A stretch of 64,000 nt of DNA from an uncultured Methanolobus sp. (lineage in GTDB: Archaea > Halobacteriota > Methanosarcinia > Methanosarcinales > Methanosarcinaceae): positions 2,480,001 through 2,544,000 of the forward strand of contig NZ_OY762426.1 in assembly GCF_963665675.1 (NCBI RefSeq), read 5' to 3'. The position numbers were made by a program, and so were the translations under genes. This document shows positions 1-9,753 of the stretch, in pieces. The notes beneath the pieces are model-generated. The model ran no database searches and was not told where the DNA came from. It saw only the letters and a list, made by a program, of their open reading frames with translations. Numbering within the stretch: position 1 is the stretch's first letter; each line of letters starts with the position of its first letter.

Positions 1-571
1 TATTATTGTCATCACCGGTACCTGTAAAGAAAGCAGGCTCGTGGGTACCTGATGTGATGTTTGTCATTAGTATGCCTGCAAAGGTTGTGAGGACAGAACA
101 ATCGTTACGTTGAGCTTCACTGTATTGGACCTCCTCCTCATGATGCTCATTTTCCTGTCGGTCCGGACCACCCAGTGCCTGCAGGAAATAATTAACAAAT
201 ATATTGATAAGCAGCAGGAATATGCCAAGTGAATATGCTATGATCGCATAGCTTACCTTTGGATAAATCCAGTTATCAGGGAAAGAGGACATGAAAACAA
301 ATAGTCCTGTTGCGGATAATAACAGGCCGACAAGGAAAGAATAACTGTGTGAGAACTTCCGGCGTATCCCTGCGACATTTATTCCTGCAAGGATCAACAC
401 CACACCTGTGGCAAGTAACATGCAGACTACCAGAATTGTTTCTGAACCGGAACCACGATTGAGTCTGCTGACTATAGCAAAAAGTAGTCCCGTCATGCAT
501 GACACAAGGCCTGCAAGAAAACCCAGTGATGCCGCTAAGGAATATTTTTTTACGAATACATTCGATGACAT
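1..571 (-). CDS. Partial multi-spanning membrane protein, C-terminus outside window
   Basis: An open frame starts at the ATG at 571, behind a GAGGGG ribosome binding site, and runs off the left edge without a stop, so about 190 residues are visible. The protein begins MSSNVFVKKYSLAASLG and shows four hydrophobic stretches, at roughly residues 11-33, 45-66, 75-95 and 103-128. A hydrophilic, acidic segment rich in Glu and His follows (QENEHHEEEV). The visible part therefore looks like a four-helix membrane domain with a soluble tail. I do not recognise the family and assign no function. It is transcribed away from the ferredoxin gene's 3' end, 87 bp downstream on the same strand, so the two could be cotranscribed. 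Confidence 0.7.
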   Translation of the reverse strand, partial: MSSNVFVKKYSLAASLGFLAGLVSCMTGLLFAIVSRLNRGSGSETILVVCMLLATGVVLILAGINVAGIRRKFSHSYSFLVGLLLSATGLFVFMSSFPDNWIYPKVSYAIIAYSLGIFLLLINIFVNYFLQALGGPDRQENEHHEEEVQYSEAQRNDCSVLTTFAGILMTNITSGTHEPAFFTGTGDDNN

Positions 572-658
572 TCTTTTCCCCTCAGCAAGTATGATCGGCT
601 TCTCTTTATTCCAGGCATATTTATATGTAACCTATATATGTAACCTATATAGCTGCAA

Positions 659-1003
659 TCAGAGTTTGATCCGCTTCAGCTCTTTTATTGTTCCACGGAT
701 AATTTCCTGTTCACGCTTAAGTTGTCGCAACTGACTTTTGATAAGACGCTTTTTTTCCTTCTTATTTTTTGAATTGTCAAGCAGGTCTTTAGTATTCTTA
801 ATGTTAGCACGTGTTTTGAATTTCACAAGTTCCCTGTCTTTGAGTATTGCTTTGACAGGACATATTTTGATGCACTTTCCGCAATTAATGCATTTATTTT
901 CTTCAATCAAGGCCTTTCCTTTTACCATATATATGGCATCCACAGGGCATTTTTTGATGCACTTCTTACATGACACACATTTTTTGTTGTTGACCCATGG
1001 CAT
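659..1003 (-). CDS. Small 2[4Fe-4S] ferredoxin-like protein
   Basis: A 114-residue protein with two classical ferredoxin cluster motifs near the N-terminus: CVSCKKCIKKCP from residue 9 and CINCGKCIKICP from about residue 38, each C-x2-C-x2-C-x3-C followed by Pro. The second half is a highly basic Lys/Arg-rich helix (about residues 60-114) that is not part of the usual 60-residue ferredoxin. It may bind nucleic acid, membrane or a partner protein; that part is inference. The start ATG follows a GGAGAG ribosome binding site at good spacing. A cytoplasmic low-potential electron carrier is the family expectation. The membrane-protein gene at 1-571 lies directly downstream on the same strand. Confidence 0.85.
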   Translation of the reverse strand: MPWVNNKKCVSCKKCIKKCPVDAIYMVKGKALIEENKCINCGKCIKICPVKAILKDRELVKFKTRANIKNTKDLLDNSKNKKEKKRLIKSQLRQLKREQEIIRGTIKELKRIKL

Positions 1004-1231
1004 GAAACTCTCTCCGTGTTATTAATTTGTCAAGCAGATATAAAAATATATAGGAATATATGTACTATAGATAAACGATGCAGCAATTTACATTCTGGTA
1101 AATAGAATCACAATTGAATCGGCTTTGAACAGGCACCTGTGTTACTTCATCAGGAGGGATAAGATATTATAAGCATTCAACCGGGTATTGATCCGCTATA
1201 TGCCACTATACTGGAAAAAATCGTACTTTCG

Positions 1232-2446
1232 ATGATGATAGGAATTCTTATTGGTCTTGAGAGGGAACACTGGAGATCGGACAAGAAAGTATTCGCAGGT
1301 GTCAGGACCTTTTCCATAACCTGCATTGCCGGTGCTGTTGCTGCATTTCTTGTTGATTATATTGGAATGTGGATACTAATACTGACCACAGTGCTGGTGT
1401 TATTTGCTTCAGCCTCCCTTATCTATCTTGTAAATATCATCAAAGGTAAATCCGGACTGACTACTGCTATTGCATTGTTCTGTACATATCTTCTGGGAAT
1501 CATCGTGGCTGAAGGTCTTTATCTGATAGCCATAGTTACAGGACTTCTAATAACATTCCTGCTCATTGAGAAAAAACCACTTCATTCCTTTGCAGAACAT
1601 CTCTCTGATGAAGATATTAGTAGTGCACTCAAATTCCTTGCAGTTGCTTTTGTGCTTTATCCGGTAGTCCCCGAAGAGCCGATCTTCGGGATAATAAACC
1701 TGAAACAATCCATACTTATTGTTGTGCTGGTTTCCTTCATTAGTTTTGTAAGCTATGTATCCCTGAAAAAAATGGGTCCAAAAGGTGGCATCCCTTACTC
1801 GGGTTTCTTTGGAGGTTTTATAAGCAGTGAAGCAACAGTTGCAGCACTTGCAGGTCTCTCAAAAAAGGGCCCTCTGCTAAAAGATTCGGTCCATATAGGT
1901 TCTTTGCTGTCAGTTGTTTCCATGATAATCAGCAACACAATAATTGCACTGATAGCAGATCCGACTGCCCAGACAGCTATGATAATGGCTCCTTCTTTTA
2001 TTATCATGGGAATCGTGGCCCTTGTATTTGTTGCTCTTAAATGGAAAAAGACAGTAAATCCCCAGGAAAGTATCGAAATAGGATCGCCTTTTGCCCTTGG
2101 CCCGGCATTTAAATTCGGCGCTGTTTTTACAATACTGCTTGTAATTGCAAATTACGCAAATGTGTATGGAGGAGCCGAAGGAACCTATATAACCGCACTG
2201 GGCGGGATCGTCAGCAGTTCAGCAGTTACCGCCTCCGTTGCAGCCCTTGCTTTTACGGGGAATATCTCCGTTCACACTGCCGGTATAACAGCCGTACTTG
2301 CAGGTCTTGTAAGCACTCTCAATAAGCCATTATATATCAAAGTAAGTGGTTCATCGGAGTTTTTCAGGACAGCAGTATTATCTTTCATAGTTATTGCACT
2401 GTTTGGAGCAGTTACTTTGCTGGTATGGAGTTTCTATATCGGATAA
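1232..2446 (+). CDS. MgtC/SapB-type membrane protein with DUF4010 domain
   Basis: About 404 residues, almost entirely hydrophobic. An N-terminal MgtC-like region contains the signature IGILIGLEREH and a conserved GVRTFS motif. A longer region with repeated membrane helices and Gly-rich turns such as GFFGGFISSEATVAAL corresponds to DUF4010. Proteins of this class are membrane proteins of uncertain, possibly ion- or stress-related function. The first ATG at 1232 cuts into the first conserved helix. The reading frame stays open upstream to a TAA at 1160-1162, and a strong AGGAGGG lies at 1152-1158. The true start may therefore be the AUU at 1166 (7-nt spacer) or the AUA at 1169, which would add about 21 residues. 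No ATG, GTG or TTG exists in frame between. Confidence 0.82.
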   Translation: MMIGILIGLEREHWRSDKKVFAGVRTFSITCIAGAVAAFLVDYIGMWILILTTVLVLFASASLIYLVNIIKGKSGLTTAIALFCTYLLGIIVAEGLYLIAIVTGLLITFLLIEKKPLHSFAEHLSDEDISSALKFLAVAFVLYPVVPEEPIFGIINLKQSILIVVLVSFISFVSYVSLKKMGPKGGIPYSGFFGGFISSEATVAALAGLSKKGPLLKDSVHIGSLLSVVSMIISNTIIALIADPTAQTAMIMAPSFIIMGIVALVFVALKWKKTVNPQESIEIGSPFALGPAFKFGAVFTILLVIANYANVYGGAEGTYITALGGIVSSSAVTASVAALAFTGNISVHTAGITAVLAGLVSTLNKPLYIKVSGSSEFFRTAVLSFIVIALFGAVTLLVWSFYIG

Positions 2447-2511
2447 TTGGGAGTATATTTGTGTCAATATAACTATATATACAAAGATAAACCATTATTT
2501 ATGATGATAAC

Positions 2512-4014
2512 ATGCTTGAAAATGTAGATCTTACCAAAACTCTTCCTAAAGACGAGTATAAGAAAATAATGGAAGAACTGAAAATACGCATGGGGGAACT
2601 ACAGCGAAAAGCGTGGAAAATGGATATTCCAATCATTATTGTTTTTGAAGGCTGGCACGCTTCAGGTATGTCGGAGATCATTAACAGGTTCCTTCTGACT
2701 TTAAGTCCAATGGGTTTTAACCTGCACACAACTGGAAGACCGTGTTATCAGGAGGAGCAGAAACCTCTTTTATGGCGTTTCTGGACAAAGATTCCCCAAA
2801 ATGGCAGAATGGTCATTTTTGACAGGAGCTGGTACCGCAGGATTATCATTGAACATAACAAAAAAGGTAAAAACAACAAGGATATGGATAAATGTCTTGA
2901 AGGACTTACTTATTTTGAAAGACAGCTCACAGACGGTGGTTACCTTATGGTCAAACTGTTCCTGCATATCAGTAAAGAGGAACAGGATACACGATATAAG
3001 GAAATGAAATATACCGGTGTTCCTCAGTTCATTATTGAAGAGGAAGAGCGGGATTATCTTAATGAGTATGATAAATACCTGCCACTTATTGAAGGAATTC
3101 TTGAAAAGACAGATCGTTCCTTTGCACCATGGACTATTGTAGAAGCAGATGACAGAAATTTTGCAACCGTCAAAGTACTGGCAAAAGTCATCGAATCTAT
3201 TGAATATAAAATCCAGGATCTTGAAAACAAGGCATTGCTGGAACAAAACCAAAAGAAGGACAATTGTATTATTCCTAATATCGATTCTTCCATTCTGGAA
3301 AAGATCGATCTTGATAAGAGTCTCACTTACGAAGAGTACAAAAATGAAAAGAAAAAATGCCAGAAAAAGCTGAAAACCCTCCAGTATGACCTTTTCAGAA
3401 ACAGAATCTCATTAATAGTTGTATTTGAGGGCTGGGATGCCTCCGGCAAAGGCGGGGGTATCAGAAGGCTTGTCAAAAAACTCAATCCCAGACTTTACCA
3501 GGTAAGTCCTATTGGGGTGCCCACACCTGATGAACTACGGCGCCATTACCTGTGGAGATTCTATAACCAGATACCTGAAGCAGGTCATATCGGGATATAT
3601 GACAGGAGCTGGTACGGAAGAGTGCTGGTTGAGAGGGTCGAGGATCTGTGCAATGTTGAGGAATGGAAAAGTGCCTACAGGGAGATCAATGAATTTGAAG
3701 AAACGCTTTCCAATTACGGTACTATTATTGTCAAGTTCTGGATGCACATTGATAAGGAAGAGCAGCTAAAAAGGTTCAAAGAGCGTGAAAAAGTTGACTA
3801 CAAGCAATGGAAGATAACTCCTGATGACTGGCGTAATCGTGAAAAGTGGAACCTCTACCTTGACGCTGCCGATGAAATGCTTACAAAGACCAGTACTTCA
3901 TGGGCACCCTGGACCATTGTGGAGTCCAATGACAAATACTATTCCAGGATAAAAATAATGGAAACGGTCATTGACCGTGTTGAAACTGAGTTGAAAAGAC
4001 GCGGGCTTCAGTAA
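2512..4014 (+). CDS. pap: Two-domain PPK2 family polyphosphate kinase (polyphosphate:AMP phosphotransferase type)
   Basis: 500 residues made of two homologous PPK2 domains. The C-terminal half (about 265-500) has an intact Walker A, VFEGWDASGKGG, the IYDRSWYGRV segment and a lid-like region with WAPWTIVESNDK. The N-terminal half (about 1-245) has the same layout, but its Walker A reads EGWHASGMSE, lacking both the Asp and the phosphate-binding Lys. This fused, one-dead-half arrangement is typical of class II PPK2 enzymes that phosphorylate AMP to ADP with polyphosphate. A cytoplasmic role in nucleotide and energy balance is expected. The class assignment rests on architecture. A CYTH-HD protein linked to polyphosphate-type substrates lies 4 kb away, suggesting a local phosphate-polymer theme. 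Confidence 0.87.
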   Translation: MLENVDLTKTLPKDEYKKIMEELKIRMGELQRKAWKMDIPIIIVFEGWHASGMSEIINRFLLTLSPMGFNLHTTGRPCYQEEQKPLLWRFWTKIPQNGRMVIFDRSWYRRIIIEHNKKGKNNKDMDKCLEGLTYFERQLTDGGYLMVKLFLHISKEEQDTRYKEMKYTGVPQFIIEEEERDYLNEYDKYLPLIEGILEKTDRSFAPWTIVEADDRNFATVKVLAKVIESIEYKIQDLENKALLEQNQKKDNCIIPNIDSSILEKIDLDKSLTYEEYKNEKKKCQKKLKTLQYDLFRNRISLIVVFEGWDASGKGGGIRRLVKKLNPRLYQVSPIGVPTPDELRRHYLWRFYNQIPEAGHIGIYDRSWYGRVLVERVEDLCNVEEWKSAYREINEFEETLSNYGTIIVKFWMHIDKEEQLKRFKEREKVDYKQWKITPDDWRNREKWNLYLDAADEMLTKTSTSWAPWTIVESNDKYYSRIKIMETVIDRVETELKRRGLQ

Positions 4015-4465
4015 TCATTTCTATCAGTGTTCATATAACTATTCCGGAAACGCAGATTCCGCCTTATTTTGCGTCTGTGTCAGCAACAATATGCTCTGTG
4101 CTGAAATATAGATCTCACTCATCATTTCATTAATTCACTTCTATATTTTGAAAAATGATGCATTAAGAATGACGGACAACTCTACCCCACAAAATAATAT
4201 ATTTAGTATCTTTTGCATGGTAACTAAAAGACTTATACATATTATCGTATAACCCGCAAAATTAATGGATAACTCCCTTATTTGACCACTAAATAATTAT
4301 ACCATGGTTTAATGGATTTAATTATATAATGTAACACAACATGATGGGCACTGCAATTATGATCACTTGTGTAAAAGTTAAACTAATTGATCTGTCTGGA
4401 AGGCACATTATATTCTCACATGACTAACAACCAGTGATATTTCGAGCCATCAATAAAGGGTTATA
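4015..4465. other. Intergenic stretch between PPK2 and the histidine kinase
   Basis: About 450 AT-rich bases without a credible reading frame. A short hairpin with CGGAA and TTCCG arms lies near 4044-4060, just after the PPK2 stop, and may help end that transcript. The remainder presumably contains the promoter of the histidine kinase. TATA-like runs occur (for example around 4320-4330), but none is distinctive enough to call. Confidence 0.4.
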
Positions 4466-7400
4466 ATGAAAAACAATAACGTACCATCCAATTGCATTCA
4501 GGATGAAATGAAACCAGACTACACTCAGCTATTCAATAACGATTATGCTATTATGTTACTTGTCGATCCTGAAAGCCTTCAAATCATTAATGCCAATGCT
4601 GCTGCTTCTATTTATTATGGCTGGTCATGTGAAGAAATTATAAAAAAGAAAATAAGTCAAATAGATATCTTATCTGAAGATAAAATAAGAGTGGAACTTT
4701 GCAAAGCTAAAGAGGGTATTAATAATCATTTTATTTTTAAACATCAACTGCAAAATCTGGAAGTTCATGATGTTGAAATTTGTGCCATTCCAATCAAAGC
4801 TGAAGATAAAACCCTGCTTTGCCTGATAATCCATGATATAACTAAAACAAAACAGATAGAAGAAGATAACCTTCTTGAAAAAGCCAGATTGAGAAGCATC
4901 CTTGAGATTCTGGGTTCAAAACATGATTCTATTCAGGAATTCCTTGACTTTACACTAAACGAAGCTATTAATCTCACTAATAGCAAATTTGGTTACATCT
5001 ATCATTATAGTGAGGAAAAAGAGCAGTTCACTCTAAGCACGTGGTCTAATGATGTAATGAAAGAGTGCGAGATACCCGAACCCCAGACCGTATATTATCT
5101 CAAAGAAACGGGCATCTGGGGGGAAACGGTCAGGCAACGTAAGACAATAATTGTAAATGATTTTCATGCTCCGGGCACTTCGAAAAAAGGCTATTCTGAG
5201 AGACATGTTAAACTTCACAGGTTCATGACTGTTCCCATTTTCAAAAATGATAAGATTGTTGTTGTAATCGGGGTCGCTAATAAAGAATCAAACTATGGTG
5301 ATAACGATGCTCTACAGCTTACCTTACTCATGGATTCTGTATGGAATGTAATAGGAAAGATAGGAGCTGAGCATGCACTAAAAGAGAGTGAGAAGAAATA
5401 CAGGTGTCTCTTTGAAAACGATATCGGTGGTGTGGCAATCCATAAAATGGTTTTTGACGCTAATGGTAATCCAATTGATTATATCTTCCTTGATGCAAAT
5501 GAAGCGTTTGAAAAGCATACCGGACTGAAAGTAGCTGATATTATAGGAAAGCGTGTTACTGAAGTTCTTCCCGGGATTGAAGAAACATCTTTGGTAGAAA
5601 CATATGGAAAGGTTGTCCTCACTGGAACTGCTTCTAATTTTGAAACATTTTCACCACAATTGGATAGGCATTATAGTATCAATGCCTACAAAGTGGACCT
5701 AGATTGTTTTGCTACTGTATTTCAGGACATAACTGAACGTAAAAACGCGGAAATAGCACTAAAAAACAGTGGGGGACAACTGCGCACATTGGTGGATACT
5801 ATTCCTGATCTGGTCTGGCTAAAGAATACAGATGGGGTATATCTTTCATGCAATACCAGGTTTGAGCGTTTTTTCGGCGCAAAAGAAGAAGAGATTGTCG
5901 GGAAAACCGATTATGATTTTCTTGGAAAAGAACTTGCGGACCTCTTCAGGCAAAAGGACATTGAAGCATTAGATGCTGGTGGACCATCGATCAATGAGGA
6001 ACTCATTACCTATGCGGATGACGGACACAAAGAATATCTGGAAACCATTAAAAGTCCTATGCATGATTCCGGTGGTAAAGTCATAGGAGTTTTAGGTGTT
6101 GGAAGAAACATTTCTGAAAGAAAACAAGCAGAAAAGGACATCTTAGAGGAACGCAAACGTCTGGAGAATATAATCGAAAGTACGAATGTAGGTACATGGG
6201 AATGGAACATACAGACTGGTGAAACCTTATTCAATGAACGTTGGGCAGAGATAGTGGGTTATACTCTGGATGAGTTGAAACCACTTGATATCAAGGCATG
6301 GAATAAACTGGTTAATCCTATAGACATGAAAAGATCAGAATCACTTCTTAAAAAGCATTTTGCCGGTATATCGGATTACTACGAACATGAAGTCCGTATG
6401 CGGCACAAAAACGGGGATTGGATATGGGTTCTTGATCGTGGTAAAGTAATAGAGTGGGATGAAGATGGAAATCCACTTCTTATGTATGGAACCCATTTTG
6501 ACATCACAGAGAAAAAGAGAGCTGAAAAGAAAATTGAAGAGGAACGTGCTAGAAGGAGTATCCTCATTGAACAATCAAATGATGGAATTGTGGTTAACAA
6601 TGACAAAGGAGAAGTTGTTGAGGCTAACCAAAAATATGCGGATATGCTAGGCTATTCTATGGATGAAGTCCTGCAATTACACATATGGGATTGGGACGAT
6701 GTTTTGACAAAGGACGAAATTCTTGAATTGATTAAGGATATTGATGACTCTGGCTTAACATTTGAAACACGCCACCGTCGTAAGGATGGTACTGTGCTTG
6801 ATATTGAGATTAGTGCAAATGGAGCATTCTTTGGTGGTCAGAAGCTGGTTTTCAGTGTCTGCAGGGACATTACCGACAAAAAGAGGGCCGAAGAAATGCT
6901 CAGACAGGCAGAGCAGAAATACAAACATGCATACAAACTCTTGAAAGAAGTTATTGAGAGTCCAAAGGATGTTGTTATATTCGCTCTGGATAAAAATTAT
7001 CATTACATTACTTTTAATGAGAATCACCAGATGACGATGGAATATATATGGGGTACTAAAATTGAAATTGGTTCCAATATACTTGATTACATCAAAAGTC
7101 CCGAAGACAGAAAAAAAGCAAAAAGCAATTTTGATAGAGTACTTGCAGGAGAAGCCTTCACTATTGTTGAAGAATACGGTGATTCCTTATTAGAAAGAAA
7201 ATGGTACGAAAACGTGTACAGTCCCCTGGAAGATGATGAGGGGAATGTTGTCGGGCTTACATTGTTCTTAACGGACATAACTGAAAGTAAACAGGCTGAA
7301 ATGGCTCTTCTTCAGGCAAAAACATTGGCTGAAGAATCGAATAAAATAAAAACCGAGTTCATTGCAAACATGAGCCACGAACTTCGTACACCTCTTAATT

Positions 7401-8035
7401 CAGTAATTGGTTTTTCCCAGGTATTAAATGATGAGCTATTTGGCGAGTTAAACGATAAGCAAAATCATTATGTCTGCAATATACTTAAAAGTGGGACTCA
7501 TCTCCTGAAATTGATAAATGATATCCTTGATATTTCAAAAATCGAATCTGGCAGCATGGAATATTATCCCGAAACGATTGATCTTTACGAAGAAATATAT
7601 AAGGTTATGATATTGACAGGTCCCCTGTTCAAAGAGAAAAGTCATGATTTTGAAGTAAACTTCGAATTTGAGAAGCTTGAAATTAATGCTGACAGGTTAA
7701 AGATCAAACAGGTTATCTATAATCTTCTTAGCAACGCTATTAAATTCACACCTGAAAAAGGTAAAGTGCAACTTAATTCTAAAATTGTGGACGGCAATGC
7801 TGAGATATCCGTATCTGACAATGGTATAGGTATTCCTCATGATCTGCAAAGAACAATATTCAATCCATTTAAACAGGTTAGCTCTTTTGCAAATCGTAAT
7901 CATGATGGAACAGGATTGGGACTCGCTATTGCCAAACATTACATTGAGATGCATTCAGGAGAAATCGCTGTTGAAAGCGAACCTGGTAAAGGTAGTACTT
8001 TCACCGTTAGAATACCACTTGATCAGGCTCAGTAA
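4466..8035 (+). CDS. Soluble multi-PAS/GAF hybrid sensor histidine kinase
   Basis: 1189 residues without transmembrane segments. In order: a PAS domain (about 25-130), a GAF domain (about 145-300) with SKFGYIYHYSEE and the RFMTVPI segment, then five further PAS domains to about residue 945, separated by short linkers of the DITERKNAE or DITEKKRAE type. These are followed by HisKA and HATPase_c domains. The phospho-accepting histidine is H971 in NMSHELRTPLNSVIGF. The N box (NLLSNAIKF), G1 (DNGIGIP) and G2 (GTGLGLAIAK) are all present. No receiver domain is fused and no response regulator is adjacent, so the partner is unknown. The input is probably a cytoplasmic small-molecule or redox signal. 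Its 3' end overlaps the convergent CYTH-HD gene by 7 bp. Confidence 0.9.
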   Translation: MKNNNVPSNCIQDEMKPDYTQLFNNDYAIMLLVDPESLQIINANAAASIYYGWSCEEIIKKKISQIDILSEDKIRVELCKAKEGINNHFIFKHQLQNLEVHDVEICAIPIKAEDKTLLCLIIHDITKTKQIEEDNLLEKARLRSILEILGSKHDSIQEFLDFTLNEAINLTNSKFGYIYHYSEEKEQFTLSTWSNDVMKECEIPEPQTVYYLKETGIWGETVRQRKTIIVNDFHAPGTSKKGYSERHVKLHRFMTVPIFKNDKIVVVIGVANKESNYGDNDALQLTLLMDSVWNVIGKIGAEHALKESEKKYRCLFENDIGGVAIHKMVFDANGNPIDYIFLDANEAFEKHTGLKVADIIGKRVTEVLPGIEETSLVETYGKVVLTGTASNFETFSPQLDRHYSINAYKVDLDCFATVFQDITERKNAEIALKNSGGQLRTLVDTIPDLVWLKNTDGVYLSCNTRFERFFGAKEEEIVGKTDYDFLGKELADLFRQKDIEALDAGGPSINEELITYADDGHKEYLETIKSPMHDSGGKVIGVLGVGRNISERKQAEKDILEERKRLENIIESTNVGTWEWNIQTGETLFNERWAEIVGYTLDELKPLDIKAWNKLVNPIDMKRSESLLKKHFAGISDYYEHEVRMRHKNGDWIWVLDRGKVIEWDEDGNPLLMYGTHFDITEKKRAEKKIEEERARRSILIEQSNDGIVVNNDKGEVVEANQKYADMLGYSMDEVLQLHIWDWDDVLTKDEILELIKDIDDSGLTFETRHRRKDGTVLDIEISANGAFFGGQKLVFSVCRDITDKKRAEEMLRQAEQKYKHAYKLLKEVIESPKDVVIFALDKNYHYITFNENHQMTMEYIWGTKIEIGSNILDYIKSPEDRKKAKSNFDRVLAGEAFTIVEEYGDSLLERKWYENVYSPLEDDEGNVVGLTLFLTDITESKQAEMALLQAKTLAEESNKIKTEFIANMSHELRTPLNSVIGFSQVLNDELFGELNDKQNHYVCNILKSGTHLLKLINDILDISKIESGSMEYYPETIDLYEEIYKVMILTGPLFKEKSHDFEVNFEFEKLEINADRLKIKQVIYNLLSNAIKFTPEKGKVQLNSKIVDGNAEISVSDNGIGIPHDLQRTIFNPFKQVSSFANRNHDGTGLGLAIAKHYIEMHSGEIAVESEPGKGSTFTVRIPLDQAQ

Positions 8036-9282
8036 TCTTCCCTGAAATAGATGTCCCGATCAAAGAGCAAGCGCCAGAGGTCAGCTTTGGTATCAGCCCT
8101 GTCAGCATCAATGCTTGCTCCCCTTCCAGCTATTTTTACGATAATATCCTCTTTTGTGAGATCGATTTCTGATATTCTGCTATCCATCCTGCTGTAATCC
8201 ATGCCATCAGCTATCCTTAAAATGGCTGAAAGTTTGAGTATATCATCCCGCATCTGGGGTGGGAGAATAAAGAATTTCTTTTTCAGGGATAGTTTTTCCA
8301 GTTTTCCCAGGTCTATTCTTTTCTTGTGCAGGAATGTTATCCATGGGAGAAATGTACATAGAGGATATGGAAGTTCATCAGGGCATGTTTCTGAGAGAAT
8401 TTCCCGTCCGACCTTATGATGCTTATTTGCACCGGTCATAACGCCTATATCATGAACAACTGAAGCAATTCTTAAGGTATGAAGCAACTCACTGCGCAAA
8501 TGATGTATGCTTTTAAGTTCCTTAAACAACCGGTAGGAGTTTTCCGCAACTTTCCTTGCATGTTCTCTTTCAATGCCGTATTCCTTGATTATTTCCTGAA
8601 GAGGTGAATATTTGACAGTTCTATTTTCAGTATCAATCTTATAATTCAAAATACTGGCATTTTTCCTGACATTTTTCATGAAAAGCTTAAGACCATTATC
8701 AAATTTTGAACTGCTTCCCGGAGTAAGTACTTCATCATCCCTGAGATATTCAGCTATTTGGTTCAGTTCAGATTCCGTACCATCGCCTGTGAGTTCAACT
8801 TCCAGTTCAAGATAACTTTTCCTGGATTTATCACAGGTAAGAACCACATCATCAAAGCTCATCTCTGCAACATTTCTCTGGTCGATGCCCAGAAGGAAAT
8901 CCGTTCTTTTGTGTGTTACAGTGAACAAAGGAAAAAGTTCGCCAGAACCTATCATGGAAAGTACTCTTTCCCTGAGAACACAATTATCCCATTCTTTCAC
9001 AGGCAGCTTTTCAGTAAGTGTGAACTCGAGTTCTTCTCTCATGTGTATAAGAGAGCCTGAAGTGGAAAGTGATTTTAATGTATAGGTGACTTTGTCCTCT
9101 TTTTCGCGGCAGCGGAATGAAAAGCCAGAAGCATAAATTGCCATATCCATGGTATCAATATATGTGTCGATGAATTCCTTGTCGACAGGTTTGCCTACAC
9201 TGAACCTTTTTATCGATGTCATGCCTTTGAGTTTTTCAAAGGTATCACGTTTTGGTATGAGAAATTTAGCTTCGATTTCCAT
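8029..9282 (-). CDS. CYTH domain fused to Ppx/GppA-type HD domain
   Basis: 417 residues. The N-terminal half begins MEIEAKF, the ExExK signature of CYTH (triphosphate tunnel) enzymes, and carries further charged strands such as FSFRCREKED and SYLELEVELTG. These fit a tunnel that binds triphosphate or polyphosphate with a metal. From about residue 225 an HD domain follows: VVHDIGVMTG gives the HD pair, with HHKVGREIL and an ILRIADGMDYSRM segment like that found C-terminal in Ppx/GppA exopolyphosphatases. The combination suggests a phosphohydrolase or sensor for polyphosphate or a nucleotide triphosphate. That is inference; no substrate can be read from the sequence. It is convergent with the histidine kinase and lies near the PPK2 gene. 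Confidence 0.85.
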   Translation of the reverse strand: MEIEAKFLIPKRDTFEKLKGMTSIKRFSVGKPVDKEFIDTYIDTMDMAIYASGFSFRCREKEDKVTYTLKSLSTSGSLIHMREELEFTLTEKLPVKEWDNCVLRERVLSMIGSGELFPLFTVTHKRTDFLLGIDQRNVAEMSFDDVVLTCDKSRKSYLELEVELTGDGTESELNQIAEYLRDDEVLTPGSSSKFDNGLKLFMKNVRKNASILNYKIDTENRTVKYSPLQEIIKEYGIEREHARKVAENSYRLFKELKSIHHLRSELLHTLRIASVVHDIGVMTGANKHHKVGREILSETCPDELPYPLCTFLPWITFLHKKRIDLGKLEKLSLKKKFFILPPQMRDDILKLSAILRIADGMDYSRMDSRISEIDLTKEDIIVKIAGRGASIDADRADTKADLWRLLFDRDIYFREDY

Positions 9283-9384
9283 ACTGAGGAATATGTTTCA
9301 AGAGTAAAAAAGTTTCTTCTATATACTCGACTCTGATAAAAAATAGGTCATATGGAGTTAAAATTAGAAATAGAACGTTTTTAA

Positions 9385-9729
9385 TCAGGAATTGGTTGTA
9401 GATACGGCTCCTTTTTTCATGAACACGTAGGACCCATCTCCTCTGCTGACAAATCCCATCTTTTCCCAGAAACCAATTGCTTTAGGCCTTACTCTGTCCG
9501 CAACAATCATATTGAACTGTGATTTTAAATAATCGATTGTCTTTTTCCCATAGTGTCTACCTTCAAATTCCGGGAAAATGTTGATGGAGTAGATTATAAG
9601 GATTTTATTGTTTTCCTTTCCCCTGGCTTTTCCAACTCTTATGCCTCTCCTGTCTATGTTCATCCACCTGCATTCAGATCCATGTGTGGGTGGAAGCAGT
9701 GTAAATTTGAGTTCCTGGGGCATGTTCAT
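9385..9729 (-). CDS. GNAT-family acetyltransferase-like protein
   Basis: A compact 114-residue protein. Its C-terminal half fits the GNAT fold: a strand (ILIIYSINIF), the acetyl-CoA-binding turn around GRHYGKKTIDYL, and the closing motif RPKAIGFWEKMGF, which is the usual end of a GNAT domain. It is shorter than most family members (about 140-170), so the N-terminal substrate region is reduced. The start ATG at 9729 has an AAGGA sequence just upstream; a second in-frame ATG lies two codons further in. The substrate is unknown. It lies 24 bp downstream of the CheR gene on the same strand and may be cotranscribed with it. Confidence 0.75.
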   Translation of the reverse strand: MNMPQELKFTLLPPTHGSECRWMNIDRRGIRVGKARGKENNKILIIYSINIFPEFEGRHYGKKTIDYLKSQFNMIVADRVRPKAIGFWEKMGFVSRGDGSYVFMKKGAVSTTNS

Positions 9730-9753
9730 ACTATCCTTGATGTATGAAGGCTC

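Noticed and set aside
276..500. A 74-codon minus-strand frame near the left edge
   Set aside because: It overlaps, in another frame, the membrane protein that starts at 571 with a proper ribosome binding site and has hydrophobic segments; the shorter frame shows neither.
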